DNA of 64,000 nucleotides from Branchiostoma floridae. Lineage: Eukaryota > Chordata > Leptocardii > Amphioxiformes > Branchiostomatidae. Positions 24,529 through 37,468 of the stretch are shown one piece after another (within the stretch, counting starts at the first letter, position 1; the number at the start of each line of letters is the position of its first letter). A model generated the notes under the pieces. The model saw only the letters and a program-made list of their open reading frames with translations, did not search any database and was not told the DNA's origin. Made by a program: the position numbers and the translations under genes. The stretch is from the NCBI RefSeq assembly GCF_000003815.2, contig NC_049987.1:14772484-14836483 (forward strand), written 5' to 3'.

Positions 24529-27500
24529 ATGTCTGCAGAAGGCGAGGACCAACCGCAGGCCATGGAGGAGACCGAGCAGCAGGAGCCCATGGAGACCTCG
24601 CAGAGTGGCGACCAGGGCCTGCCGCAATCCGTACAAGATGCACTAAACAAGATGTATGAAGAAGGTAGGTCTCTTTGGGTATTCAATCTTAAAACAGAGA
24701 AATCTTGAATTTGAAATGATTATTTTCAGTTAACACTGTGCCTCTCTACCACAAAATTATTACACACTCACACACTCACTCCCCGGTTTAACATGATTGC
24801 TTTTGTATGCAAACACAACAGAAATATCCTTTTCTACAATCTTGTCACGAAAATAAACATTAATAGAATCGTTTTTCCTTGCATTTGACATCATCTTTAA
24901 AGTTGCTAAAGGAAATATATGGTACTTTCAAAGTTGACATTACTCCTTGTTTCTGTAATGTAAAACTGCAATATTTCATTGGGGGAAGGCTTAGTTAAAG
25001 AGAACTAGAATTTTGGCTTATCTTTTTTAACATATCATTTTAAAATTCTTTGTAGGTGTTCTTTCACCTGAGGACCTGGACGAGAGAGCGTTGGACGCCC
25101 TGCGCGAGTTCGACGAGTCTGGCGCCCACGACGTCCTGAAACAGTTCGCTGAGAGCGACCTATCACATGTACAGAACAAAAGTGCGTTCCTGTGTGGCGT
25201 CATGAAGACGTACCGACAACGGAACAAGAACAAACAGAACCAACAGGGCGATGCTTCCAAGAAGGGACCTGATGAGACAAAAATCAAAGTAAGATTTTTA
25301 TAAGTCACTTGGCATTTTAGTTGATGCCAATATAGGTGAATATTTGCAGACGTTGATAATTTGTGGTACTGGAAGATTAATAGTAACATCTTTATTCGTT
25401 TCCTAGGAAATCCTGGACAGAACGGGATACAAACTTGATGTGACGACAGGACAGCGCAAGTACGCAATGCCGGTCACAGAGGAAGAAGAGAAAGAAATGA
25501 CAGACAAGCTCACACAGGTATGGAGTCAACGCCATGCGCACGCCATGCACTATGTCTCATCTCATGTCTATTATGTAAAACAGCATAGCTTGGTGTAAGG
25601 AATTGTGTTAATTTGCAGCTTGCCCATGCAGGTTATGCTGTATGGGGATGTAAAATCATGTTTTTTTACAATGAATATGTATTGCATGCATGCTATGAAC
25701 ACAACTTAGCAAAGTTTAGCTGTCTTTGAAATGGCTGTGAATTGGCTACAACATAGAAAGTTTTTGCATTGTTGGTTTAACAATATTACCAATATATCTT
25801 AAGTTGCAGAAGCTTCTTTTACCATCCACAATGTTTTACAATGTTTGCTTTCAGAGATGATATATATATATAGTATAACTAGAAAGTAGATTTCTTTTCT
25901 GTTGCAGAAGCTTGTAGCTTCTAATTGTCTTGCACTTTTGAATCTTGCTACAACAATGCCTTTGTCTTGAGCACTATAACTTGTTGGGAATGAAAGATGG
26001 CCAGTTTTTTTCTTTTGTAACAGCCGCCACTGTTGCTGCGTGATTTGTTGACTTGCATTGAGTAGAATGTGCCTGCTTCTTATGTACAGAAGTAGCTGTA
26101 GTAACTAGTGTTCTGAAAATACACACGTAGCACTACTATCCTGTAGACCACTTGGTACAGATAAACAGGAAAAACCGTAAAGGGAAACTTCTGACTTTCT
26201 GTTCAAGTAGTATCGGGTTATCACTGTGTCTTGTGTTCGGCAATCAACTTTGGAAAATGTTTCAAAAACTATTCCATGTAATTGATTAGTTAATACTGTG
26301 CTAATGTCTGATGTACAGGGCTCAAAATTAGATGAGAGAATTCTGTTGGTTTGTTATATTCCACTACAGTCAAAATTTACATGATTTTAGGGCTTGATTT
26401 GGCACCGTTAGAAATGAAATTTTGCTAGTGAAGCTGCTGTTGATGATGATATAAATTATTTGAGCCCTGTGATTGTGTAATCCAACTTTCTTTCCTGACA
26501 TTGTGAAAGATTCTTTTGGCACTTTCAATCTTCTGTGCTATCAGATCTTGCACCAAATTCACACCAAAAAATGGAAAAAGGAAGACAAGGTCGAATGGAA
26601 AGTTGGTGGTTGATACAATAATGTTCTTGGAGAGCAAAGTTTTACAACGTTGCTTTCTCCCGTTTCAGCAAGGACATACCTCCCAGAGTAGCATGGCAAG
26701 TCCAACTTTTCTTCCTGGCTGCTCGTTCCATGTTCAGAATTCCTGACAATTTCAAACTGACAATTTACTGACTTTTTTGGATGGGAGGTTAAGCTCAGTG
26801 AGAGCCAGATGGGCCAGGCTAATGTTGTTTGGGCAATTCTTTGAAGCAAGAAAAAAGAGGGGGAAAAGGCGTATTGTATGGGATACGACAAAATTGTTTC
26901 TTTGAAACATTGGCAAAATGGTCAAAAGAAATGCATCACCACGACTTGCATTGGGCTGGCCCTGGTACGGTTGTGGTCTGGCTGGTCTTACACTGATGTG
27001 CTCTTTATACAGGTGTTTGTTGGTAAGATTCCGAGGGACATGTATGAAGATGAGCTCATACCACTGTTTGAGAAATGTGGAACCATCTTTGACCTCAGGT
27101 AGGTCTCCCTCTCGTGTCTTGTATTTAAGCCTCCCTGCTTGGTTTTATTGTTGGCACAGGTGTTTGTCAGTAAGATACCGAGAGACATGTTTGAAGATGA
27201 GCTCATTCCTCTGTTTGAGAAGCCCGGACCCATCTTTGACCTCAGGTATGTCCCAAGAACTTGTGAGTTGTCTTATCATATCTTGTCTACCTTCTCGAGT
27301 AACCTCCTTTAATATGGCTGCCAGTGCTCTTCAAACTTAACTAAAAAGACTATCTACTAACTTATTTTTTAAAACTTAAGTTCTAGAATCTATAAGATTG
27401 TTGGTCTAAAATTTTTACGTAAGCAAGATAGCTGCACTTTGAAGTTCCCCTTATAAAATCTCTTATAAACATTCTCTGAACTGAAGAGTGGTTTGCCTTT

Positions 27501-30500
27501 TTGCTGTGACTATTTACTTCCCTGTTCTTACCAAAACTTTTTTTAAAGAAAACAAGCAAATATACTTCTGTGTGCAGCTAGGCATTGTAAATGAATGTAA
27601 AACATAAAATGTAAGCCGAGTTAGCACAAAGACGAAATTACCCCTCCCCACATTGTAGGCTGATGATGGACCCACTCAGCGGACAGAACAGAGGCTATGC
27701 TTTCGTCACGTATACCACTAAGGAATCTGCACAGGATGCTGTCAAACAGGTGAGGTTATCGTGGAATGGTTGTATAATTCGTATGTAAACTTAGAAGACA
27801 GCAAGATAGCTTTTTGAAATCATTTTGCATAGTCATAGTTCTATTTATTGTTGCCCCAGCATTTTGAACTGAAAGACATCTGTAGCATTCTAGTACTAGT
27901 AGTAGTTAAGCATATTTGTGTTAGGCACAATTATTCATCAATTGAAAGGCAAGGTCTTTTAAACTTAGATACATGTACCAATTGTTTTACTTGTTCATCT
28001 CTTCAGCTTGACAACTATGAGATCAGAAAGGGACGCTGGCTGGGTGTGTGCATCTCAGTGGCCAACAACCGGTTGTTCGTCGGCTCTATCCCCAAGAACA
28101 AGAGCAAGCAGGAGATCTTCGACGAGTTTGGCAAAGTCACAAGTGAGTTTCTCTTTGTCTTAGATATGGTTTAGGTAGAAAGGAAGTGTGTTATTGCCTC
28201 TTAAACCGTAGGTTAGGTAGTTGAGAAGTGTGCCATCATCTCTAAACCTCTGGTTTGCGCCAGGTATAGTGAGATAACAGATTAAAGATGGTTGCAGCTA
28301 TTTTGTCAAGTACTGTGACTAACTCGCATAATAGCTTGGTGGCCCTTTTTTCGTTGTACTTCTCGACAAGTTTTTCTGTAGCATAATTTCAATCACAAAA
28401 CACCCTGAAAACTTCCTTTTGCTCTTACTGCAGGATAGAATGAGAAAAAAAAAGAAATGAATTTACAGTATGGTCTGAAATAATTTGTTGTTATTTATCC
28501 ATAGACGGGCTTAAGGATGTGATCATCTACTACATGCCTGAGGACAAGAGAAAGAACCGAGGCTTTGCCTTCCTGGAGTACCTGTCACACAAGGAGGCGT
28601 CGCTGGCCAGGCGAAGGCTCATGAGCGGGCGCATCAAGGTCTGGGGCAACATCACAGTCACGGTCGACTGGGCCGACCCCATCGAAGAGCCAGACGATGA
28701 GGTCATGTCGAAGGTCAGTGGACGGAAAAGGGTCAACCACTGAACCCAGGGGGTGATCGTTGTGTATTTGAGAAAGAACACAGCATTGTTTTACCTTAGA
28801 GTTAAAAGTATATTTTGGCCCTCATAGTTCTTTCATTGAGCTGGTCTGTAGAAAACATGGTAGATAAAATGGAGGATGGTTGGGGTGTGTTGCTGTGTTA
28901 TTTCTCATGTCCCTTGGACTTCTTTTAGGATATGAGCCATTCTAGATTTGCTGTCAACTTCAGAATTCAAAGGGGAATTCAAAGGGGAATTCAAGAGTGG
29001 ACTGATTTTAATAGCTGAAGTTCAAGCATTTTAAATCATGTTCACTCAGCTTCCTTGTTGCAGTCATTGAAGTTGACAGTAGATCACCGTGACTGATATT
29101 GCTGGTGAAGTCAAAGGGATTCTCACAAGATCATTCACTGGAACTATCTGAACTGGAAAATGCTGTTTGATGTGTTCTTTGCATCCAAAAGCTGCCCATT
29201 GTTTTGCTAAACAGAGGAACGGTTCTGTCCATGTGTGCGTGCATGTGTGTGTTGGTGTGTGTGTGTGTTTCTCTGTCACTGTCATTTCACTTGAAATGTT
29301 TCAATGGTTTTCAGCAATGGAAACAAGTAACACCCCCTATCCAGGAATTCAGGTAAACTGGATCGGGACTGGCCGCGGCCCTTCCCTGTCCGCTGGCCCT
29401 CCTCTTGGTTGACCCCCCCCTACTGTGCCACCCCCATGGGCGCCTCCGTGACCCTCCGCGCGCGCTGCCTCCCCCCTCATAGCAAAGGGCATACATAGTT
29501 CAGAGGTCATAGATGGGTAGCAGTGTGAGAAAAAACACTTTTCTCTGGGCAGTTGTTAACAGTCCTTCTGCCTCCTGCCCAACAGGTTAAGGTGCTGTAT
29601 GTGAGGAACCTTGCTGTTGAAGCTGCCGAGGAGATCATCCAAGCAAAGTTTGAGCCGTACGGGACAGTAGAGAGAGTCAAAAAGATCAAGGACTACGCCT
29701 TCGTCCACTTTGAGAACAGAGAAGATGCCATCAAGGTTGGTATTGCTGTACTGTAATGTATTGGTGTTACTTCAATATCTCTGATGTTGTATCCAAAGGA
29801 GTGCATTGTCTTGTCATTGTCATTTTATTGATGCACATTTCTGTCTGACAGGCCATGGAAGATCTGAATGGCAAGGAGCTGGAAGGGTCTGCCATGGAAA
29901 TCTCACTCGCCAAGCCACCATCGGAGAAGAAGAAAGAGAGGAAGAGGCAGAGAGAGCAGGAAAAGATGATGGGCGGGTAAGCTACAAGCGGTATTTGTCT
30001 TAAGCTCCTTTGTTACGTTTAAATCATCATCTTCTGATACTATTTTAAGATTATGGCCCATTGAATAGAACAAGATCGGTTTCCAGTAAAGAAATAGATA
30101 TTTCTGGAAAAGATATTTGTATCATTGCTTATCGAAGCCAAGCATCAGCAATGTTTATATAAGCCATTATTTGATAACTATGCGATAACAGATGTTTGAT
30201 TAGGTCTGCAGAAAGAAGGATCATTATAAGTGGCAGTTTGTGAAATGAGAGGAAAAATCAGCGCACGCAGCGTTTAATGTACCCTTGTGTTTTTCAGCTA
30301 TGACTACGATGGGTTTGGTGGTGGCCGCGGAGGCCCCATGCGTGGTCGAGGCCGTGGTGGTTTCGATCGCCGCGGTCGAGACTACGGGGGAGACTATGGC
30401 TACGGTGGCGGCTATGACGACTACGGCTATGGGGGATACGCCGAGGACTACCGTGGAGGCTACGATGACCCTTACTACAATGACCCCTACTACGGTGGCG

Positions 30501-30949
30501 GTTACGACCGTTACGATGACTATGGCTATGGTGGTGGTTATGGTGGCCGCGGCGGCCGTGGCCGCGGTGGTCCGATGGGCCCTCCCCGCGGGGGCATGGG
30601 ACCCCGCGGTGCTCCTCGGGGCCGTGCTGGCTTCTCGCCACGAGGCGGGGCCGCCCGGGGAGGCCGCGGCGGCCGAGGGGGGACGCAGCAGCGCGGTAGA
30701 GGGGGTCGCGGGGGCGGCCGTGGGGGTGGCACTAGGGGGGGCGCCAAGAGGAAGGCTGACGGGCAGGGAAATCAGGGGCCCGACACGAAGCGCCGTGCCA
30801 ACAACCAAGGAGGAGGCCAGTGGCAGTCTGCTCCCATTGCTCAGCAGCCTCTCGCCAGCCAGGACTGGGGCGGCCAGGGCTACAGCGGCGGATCTTCCAG
30901 CGGTGGTCAGGAATGGTACCAGGACTCCTACGGCCAGCAGTGGAAATAG
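24529..30949 (+). CDS. SYNCRIP/HNRNPR-like: hnRNP Q/R (SYNCRIP-like) RNA-binding protein, complete
   Basis: Acts in pre-mRNA splicing, mRNA transport and stability; binds RNA with three RRMs. Coding exons: 24529-24664, 25056-25288, 25407-25517, 27013-27098 (or 27160-27245), 27659-27749, 28007-28142, 28505-28713, 29586-29735, 29852-29976, 30298-30949; 1929 bases, 642 aa, close to human Q (623) and R (633). The N-terminal acidic domain contains [20 protein letters not shown], then [17 protein letters not shown]1 has [10 protein letters not shown] and [12 protein letters not shown]2 has [12 protein letters not shown] and [12 protein letters not shown]3 has [10 protein letters not shown] and DYAFVHF. 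A basic [13 protein letters not shown] linker follows, then an RGG/YGG-rich tail with a KRKADG nuclear signal and the end SYGQQWK. One ancestral gene of the vertebrate Q and R pair is expected in an invertebrate chordate. Start chosen by family fit and frame. Confidence 0.95.
27013..27245 (+). CDS. tandemly duplicated RRM1 exon pair (27013-27098; 27160-27245)
   Basis: Two 86-bp exons, same phase, each with acceptor and donor. The first encodes [20 protein letters not shown] then KCGTIFDLR; the second [20 protein letters not shown] then KPGPIFDLR. Both start with the RNP2 strand of RRM1 and join in frame to the exons at 25407-25517 and 27659-27749. Using both would shift the frame (172 bases), so only one can be used per mRNA. 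They are separated by just 61 bases (27099-27159), short enough that direct splicing between them may be hindered. The second exon is closer to vertebrate hnRNP R/Q at KPGPI (KAGPI) but has Ser for Gly in RNP2. Confidence 0.9.
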
Positions 30950-31692
30950 GAAGGAAAGGGTTCCTCTCTTCTTGGCTGGTACTTCCAAATTGGATGACAC
31001 GAAATCTGATGTCGGCCCTGATAACTACCTCTGTTTTGGCCATCATGGAAGATAATTATTGGAAACTGGCATCCTGTTTCCGTACCGCCCACATGACTTT
31101 ATATCCATTCTCCTTTGACGAAAGTCCCCACATGAAGATCTTTTGGAGTATACCAAGTATATCTTTCCTAGGATTACATAGTAGTGAAAGCTTGTGCTGT
31201 GAATTTTTGTGAACCATTCCATGTGATTGCTCTATTCTGTCTGGCTGCCTGGACACAAAAACTCCAGAATTGCCTAAGGAAAGACTTTATTGGATTTAAC
31301 CCTTTTGATGAGACTCCGCAGGACTTACCTATTCTCTATCATCAACAGCAGATTTCAATCCAGGTTCTTAAACTTTGTCAGAGGGTTTCACCCGACTAAC
31401 TTTGCTGTAAATTTGCCAAAGTGTTTGTGTCACTCGGCTCTGAATTTCCAGACGCCGCAGCGACGTGTGTGTTGTAGACAAACTTTTTTATTTAGGCCTA
31501 TTCCTCTTGCAACCTTTTTATATCTCTAGAAAGTTACAGTAGACTTATTCAACTGTTTGTTTTATTTGGAAAGTAGAGCAAACTGGAAAGTCAATTAGAA
31601 ACAACTGTGTAGTGGATTGGCGTAATGTTTGGTAGAACCGTAATCTATATATGTGTAATCATTGTATCATTTAATCCTTACCTTGAAAACAT

Positions 31693-31698
31693 AAATAA
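31693..31698 (+). promoter_or_regulatory. candidate polyadenylation signal of the hnRNP gene
   Basis: AATAAA 740 bases past the stop, followed within 120 bases by a T/G-rich stretch (cattttattgttgg). The 3' UTR 30950-31700 has no long frame of its own. Confidence 0.45.
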
Positions 31699-32287
31699 AG
31701 AAAGTAGCCACCCAAAACATGGTGAAAAAAGGACAAAAAAAGCAACAAATGTCTACAATTTCTTGACATTCTGTCTCGCATTTTATTGTTGGACTGAAAT
31801 TCAGTTCAATATTGTGTTTTTATTGTAGTTTATAGTATTCCAGATTGTCACCCATTGACACAACTGCTGTGGAAAATGTTCCAGAAACGGGCCAAACAAT
31901 CGCCCTGAAACCCTGCAAACTCCAGAGAAAGTAAGCACTGCAAAATGGAGAGCTGAAAGAACAAAGTTGCAAGAAACACCCTCCCCCCTACACACGAAAA
32001 ATAAAGTCTGACCGAATTCTTTACCACACAAAAACACTCCCATTCCCTTGTGAAACTCAGAAATAAACCACACATGCCCCAACCTAAAAAAAATAAAACA
32101 AACCCTTGCCTGACCAACTGCAGAAAAGGTAAGTTTACGTACATCGGTTTAAAGTATGGATGGGTTTACTGTTAAGCATTTTCAGGAAATGTTTGTTTGG
32201 TGGGTGGTTGGGTGGTGTGGACCATGGTGTTGTGGAGTGTTTGCGTGCTGTTTAACACTTGTCTGCATGTGATGGCTTTTGTGGCAG

Positions 32288-32395
32288 GTGGCGCTACTGA
32301 CCGTGGGTGTCCACCCTCGCGGCAGGCGCTGCCTCGCTTCTGTGCCCAATGCTGCTCGTGTTGGACAGAACCGGGGACCGGAGGACTGACAGCAG
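32288..32395 (+). CDS. possible alternative exon (GC-rich, 108 bp)
   Basis: A sharply GC-rich block in AT-rich sequence, with a good acceptor (tttgtggcag) and donor (cag|gtgaag); 108 bp is a multiple of three. Two frames are largely open: one reads GATDRGCPPSRQALP..., another VALLTVGVHPRGRRC... ending in a stop. No similarity is recognised. It could be a 3' alternative exon of the hnRNP gene or an exon of a noncoding transcript. Confidence 0.25.
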
Positions 32396-32399
32396 GTGA

Positions 32400-35300
32400 A
32401 GTAGAATAAGTGGGGTGACGGGAACAACATTTCTTAATGAAGAATCTGAACAAATCTGCAATCAGAAAAAAAGGAATCACAATGAAGAGTAAAATTTGAA
32501 TTAAAAGAAGTCCCAGAAAATTAACCCATTGCAGTAAATGGTGGAAAGATGATGAAAATGAACAAACAAAATTTGTCATTGCTACTATTTTTGGTGAACT
32601 TACAAGTAACAACTGTCCCTGAGCACCGGTTTCTGAATACCAATTGCAAAAATCCATTGAAGGAAGAAAATCATAGGTGTGCCTCTGCATTCAGCGTTTT
32701 TGTTTTGTGTGCTGATTTCTTTCTTGACAGCTGTGGGATAGGGACATTTTGGGACTAACCAGTGTCATTGTCCACATTCTTATGTACTCTTGCTCATGTG
32801 TTCTTTCCAAAGCTGTGTTCTGTCTTTCCTTCTTGGTTCATGCAAAAAGTAAGCTGAATTATGTATTTGTTTGAAATGAAGTAGTTACAAAATCTGTTTG
32901 CTGGGAAGGGTAAAAAATATGTTGCCTCGTTGGTCTTTCAATCAAACCATAGTGCATAAGTACATCCCATTCATCTATATACTATTTACCCTACCCTTGA
33001 AGATGGATCGAAAGAAGTCCCCTGGTGTGTGAAAAGGTTTTTAAATTCTGCTTTTTTAAATTGAAATGCACAAACCGTAGTCAACCAATACTAGCAAACA
33101 AGGCCTCGACCAGAAGTGACCAGGAAGAATAAAATTTTTAGTATATCCAGCCAACATGCACATGTACATTCTGGAGAATTCTGTTCTGCTGAGTTTAAGC
33201 AAGTTACCCATGACAAACATCTAGCAGGAAAGCACGAGTCAAACAATTAAAGCCACTGGAGTTAAGTGTGAGTCCAATTATGACTACTTGCCTTTCTGAT
33301 AATATGAGACAAAATGTTTATCAGAAAGACCTGACTATGCCCCTTTTCACATTACAAAGATTCCCCTCCACAAACCCCCTACACACAGTACTGTAGCTTT
33401 TTGAATTGGCTGGTATCTTGAAACTATTGAGTGCATCATGATCTTTTAGCACCCTGAAACAAAGTTCATTTTCCAAACAGGCTGTGTAGTAACTACACAG
33501 ATTTTAAACCTTTATAAATACAAAGTAAAATGTGAACTGCCAAATGATGACATTAGTCAATTGACATTGTCCATTTATATTTGGACAACTTTTTGTAGAA
33601 CATGTTTCTTGGCCAAAGCTTGGAGAATATGGATTGATTTAATCACATAATTACTGGTATACAGTTCATCCTAAATGAGAACAGAGTAACAGACAAATTA
33701 GCTTGGCTTGAAAATGAAACCATGTGCCCATACCTTAACATAGCATTTGATATTATGGAAAAATTGATTTGATGTGTGTGGATAAGTTAACTTAGTGATT
33801 ATCAAATCTCTCCAAGAATTAAACGGGAAATGGGGTTGTCTCAAACCTCGCAGTACTCCACCTTTCTCAAAAGCAGTGGATAACTTCAAGAATTTTCACT
33901 TAAAAAGGGGGGGGGGGCTATTTGATATGACTACTACACGCTAACTGCCACTGGGTAGGGATTGCAATTAGTTTTCAAATTTGCCAACAACACTCGGTAT
34001 TTAAACATTAAAGTGAAATACTGTTGGATCTGCCACTACATAAGTTTCATAAGGAAGCTCTCTACTCAGTGAAAGGTACTTCACCTTGAGTGAGTCAGTT
34101 TAAGTGAAAAATTCAGCACAGACAAGAGTGCCAATTTGTGCTGGCATCATAAAGGACAATAAATTGATGGGTCAAATAAAGAAATGCTTTTCTATTATAA
34201 AAATAGTAAAAATTTCATAGAACTCCTAAGCACAGAATTATATTCTCAAAGCAGAGGTTGGTTTGCAGGGATAGATAGTAGCCAGGATTTTTGCGGGCTC
34301 TACCCTAGTGACCCAACCTCTGCTTGGAGAATACAGAATAAAAGTAATGCTGTATGCACCCCAATTTAGATATGCACCCCTAATTTGAGGCAAGTCATAG
34401 ACAAATCTGTATGGCTGAAACATAAGAACTCACTTTAAGTACATCACCCTTTTCCACCAATCCCTTGCACATTTTAAACCAAAATTTATGTTTTTTTCTA
34501 CTACTTTCCCGAAGAAATTTTGCATAAATTTAGGATATTGGTAATACAAGGTCAAAAAGCGATTGCTAGTGCCGTTGCCTGGTTCAGATTTTGACAACAC
34601 AAAATTGTCAGTGTCATTCTTAATAAAAACAGGTCACTTCAAGTGGAGTATTGATATGATTTGAGTCAATTCAAAGATGCCCTGGGAATCAAACAAGAAT
34701 CCAAGTCTGGACTAGGGCGTTTGTAACAATTTTCTGCAGAAATAAATGAGTGCATGATGGAGATTAAATTTGAAATTCAGTACAGGTGATCTTAATAAAG
34801 TGCTGAATTTCACGTCAGTTTCAAAGTACATGTTTGTCTGGGGCATTCAATTACTAAGTATCTTAGAGGCATATGGAATGTGACATATTCGACATTCAGT
34901 AATGAAAATAAGCTTAACCTAATTATTACAATTAGCTCTGACATGGGGCCTAAGTGGATGTTTTTGCTGCATTATGATTGGCCCCATTGCAATGTATAGT
35001 CTAAACAAACACTTAAAAGACCTCAAGTGACAAGACGTCTATCTCTGAAATCAAACCCACTGCATTTCAATGCTGTTCCAGCACCACGCATACGACAAAC
35101 TGAATCCAGACCATGAAGCAGACATTGAAAACAGGTCTTTAAGTCTTTTCCTAAGGTTAGAATGTTGAATTTTCCTGCTATAAAAGAATCAAGTCTTTTG
35201 ACAAATTTTTGAGAAAATCCAAGCGGGTCACTCTAATGATGCGTTAATGATACCCCACATTTATATGGTGAAAACGAAGAAGGCTTTTGTTTTTATAGAT

Positions 35301-36700
35301 TTGCTGAAATTGGGAAGTATGGGGATGGGGCAATCTTTACAGCACATTTTCCCAGAGAAAGGAACCTTTGGGGATACAAATGGGTTCCTAACAATGGGGG
35401 AGCCTTTTGTTCAGTAGTGCACACAATGGAAAGCAGTGCTAAAATCGGTATTCTGCAATGGTTTTATATAGATGACCAAGGATACATCTTTTCATTCTGA
35501 AAATTGGTAACTGTCAATTTTCCACAATTATCTCTGTTACAAGTTTGGCTTTTTTGTCACGTTCAATCTTAGATTTCTAGAGTATCTCCAGGGCAATTTT
35601 ATTCATCGAACGTATGGTGGCTTTGTTGTAGTTAAGGACATGAAGCAATTTTTGTAGGTCCAAATTCTGCATTGGGAATGCATGATTAAGAACACTGCAT
35701 GCTGTGCATACTTTATTAGATAATTATGTACAGCAGTTAATTGTATTTGTCAACATCTGAATTTGTTATAAAGAGGAATAAATGACAGTGTTAAGCCCAA
35801 ATTCTAAGCCATCGAAAAATTCTTCTCTGTGGTTCAAGGTATTGAATTTTTGCTCTAATTATGGGGACATTTTTGTAACACATTAGCATTGCATGCAAAT
35901 TTTGTTAATTGGTATATAGCTTTTTTTGTAGCAAGTGAATCCCAAGTAAATACATTTTTTACATAATATTTTTATTGACCACTAAGTGTGGCCAGTTTGG
36001 GACTAATTTGTATATTTTTGCATAATATATACAAATTGGCAAAATTCATGTGGCCTGAAGTTTATATAGGAGGAACTAAATGTTTCAATGGCAGGGCACC
36101 AAAATCAGAGAATGCCCAAATATCATGTGACATTTCAAATATGTTCTTAAACGTTGGACAACTAGTAGTTGAATTCAACATATTGCATAACACAATTTCA
36201 CTGTTTCATGCTTCAGAACAATATCAAGACTGGATGAAATTGTAAACTTTTATCCCACCAAGTTTAGGGCCAAGTCACCAAAACCCTATGGAGACTGCCA
36301 AGCGCTACAAAAAGATCTTGTGTAATTACTCCGAGACAAACAAAGTAAAGAGGACTCCGTGAATCACAGAACCTTGTCCAGTTTTTCCCTTGAGTTTATG
36401 ATGTTAAATACATTTCCCCAAAGCTGTCCTGATACCAAGTAAAAGAGTTCAGCAAACTGAATTCTGAAGGAAAAAAAATCTATCTGGAGCTGAAGACTAT
36501 TCATAAGACTCAATTATGCTCGAAGCTAAATCACAGGATCAAAGTGGTACTGCCAAATCACTGAGCAATGACAACAATGATTGATCTAAAGAATTTTACT
36601 TTCTTGCCCAAATGACCTATTGACAATACTGCAATGTAATCTCTCTGTTACCATGGCAATAAAAGGATAAGCAGAAAAGACACTCTTAAATCATTTCATA
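32400..36700. other. AT-rich intergenic sequence, no gene recognised
   Basis: No coding exon with splice sites was found. It contains an 11-base G run (about 33907) and one small MITE at 34236-34335. It may be a long 3' UTR or noncoding transcript region, which cannot be judged here. Confidence 0.5.
34236..34335. mobile_element. small MITE with 'aagcagaggtt' inverted ends (copy 1)
   Basis: tattctcaaagcagaggttgg is matched in inverted orientation by caacctctgcttggagaata about 75 bp later. A second, shorter copy at 38475-38545 (ccaagcagaggtttcgg ... aaaacctctgcttgggaa) has the same ends. Confidence 0.65.
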
Positions 36701-36983
36701 ATACTGCTCATGCTGCTACATTTTGCTTGAAATCACTGGCCTTCAAAGAAGCAGAGCGGCGAGTTCAAAGTTTCATCTTTGGCTGCTTGAATGAAAAGCT
36801 CAAGTGTAACACCCTATTGTTTACCTCAACACCCGGAATCTCAAAGGAAAGCAGTGAGCAGGAAATTTGGCTGCCCCAAATTCCAGACTTTTCGAAGGGC
36901 GGAAATTTCTTGTCCCCCACTGCAGGAGAAGAGGCAAGGAGCATACCTGTGCCGTGCTGCGAAGGAGCCTGAGTTTCCAGACT

Positions 36984-37073
36984 ATGGCAGTGGAGCCTGT
37001 ACTGGATCCACCAGTGAGTGTTGCACTGTTCATAGCTGTCTTCGGTTATGTTTTAATGGAGTATATTTCCTAA
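36984..37073 (+). CDS. candidate 29-aa membrane micropeptide ORF
   Basis: ATG in a strong Kozak context (A at -3, G at +4: gactatggc) opens 29 codons. It starts MAVEPVLDPPVS, then VALFIAVFGYVLM forms a hydrophobic stretch, ending EYIS. The residue order (acidic/proline N-terminus, one short helix, short polar tail) is like single-pass micropeptides, but I do not recognise a family. A longer in-frame version begins at 36867. An AATAAA at 37463 with a following G/T-rich tract suggests a transcript end about 390 bases downstream. This could be chance: short hydrophobic ORFs are common. Confidence 0.25.
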   Translation: MAVEPVLDPPVSVALFIAVFGYVLMEYIS

Positions 37074-37462
37074 GCACTCATACAGGCTTATATATGCACA
37101 AGCATAGTATTTTTGCCGTTTTCTAGAAACTGGCTGTAATGAATTGTAGGTCTATTCCAGTAGTATTCTATTTTGTAATTAATTGTTGTTTTAAAGTCTG
37201 AACTGGAAAAGGTTTATCGCTGTAAGCCAGTAAAGTGCTTGCTTGTAGAATTTGAAAAGAAAGTAGTATACGCTGAGCATTTTGTATCACCTTGTACAAA
37301 GGTGTGCTTTGTAGCTGTAAAAAGATTGTGTAGGTTGATGGTAGATCTTTTAGCCCGGCCATTTTTGTTTATAAAGATTATTGTGTTAAATGTTGTATCC
37401 TCAAGTCGTTTGAGTTGAATCCTCACGACTGAGTTAGCAATACGGAGTCGTAATGAAGATTC

Positions 37463-37468
37463 AATAAA
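37463..37468 (+). promoter_or_regulatory. candidate polyadenylation signal
   Basis: attcAATAAAtcag followed by gcctcttgtgatgtctttat, a good cleavage/GU-rich context. It could end a long hnRNP 3' UTR isoform or an independent transcript covering 36.7-37.5 kb. Confidence 0.35.

Noticed and set aside
28714-28743. Read-through end of the hnRNP RRM2 exon giving VSGRKRVNH and a stop
   Set aside because: A consensus donor (aag|gtcagt) precedes it; the spliced form restores family sequence.
29314-29351. Extra 38-bp exon in the hnRNP gene (ttttcag acceptor, gtaaac donor)
   Set aside because: Not a multiple of three and not needed: 28713 joins directly to 29586 in frame as in the family.
30224-31055. 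Long ORFs in other frames and strand over the RGG-rich exon
   Set aside because: GC-rich RGG/YGG coding sequence leaves other frames open; the frame used matches the hnRNP C-terminus to its last residues.
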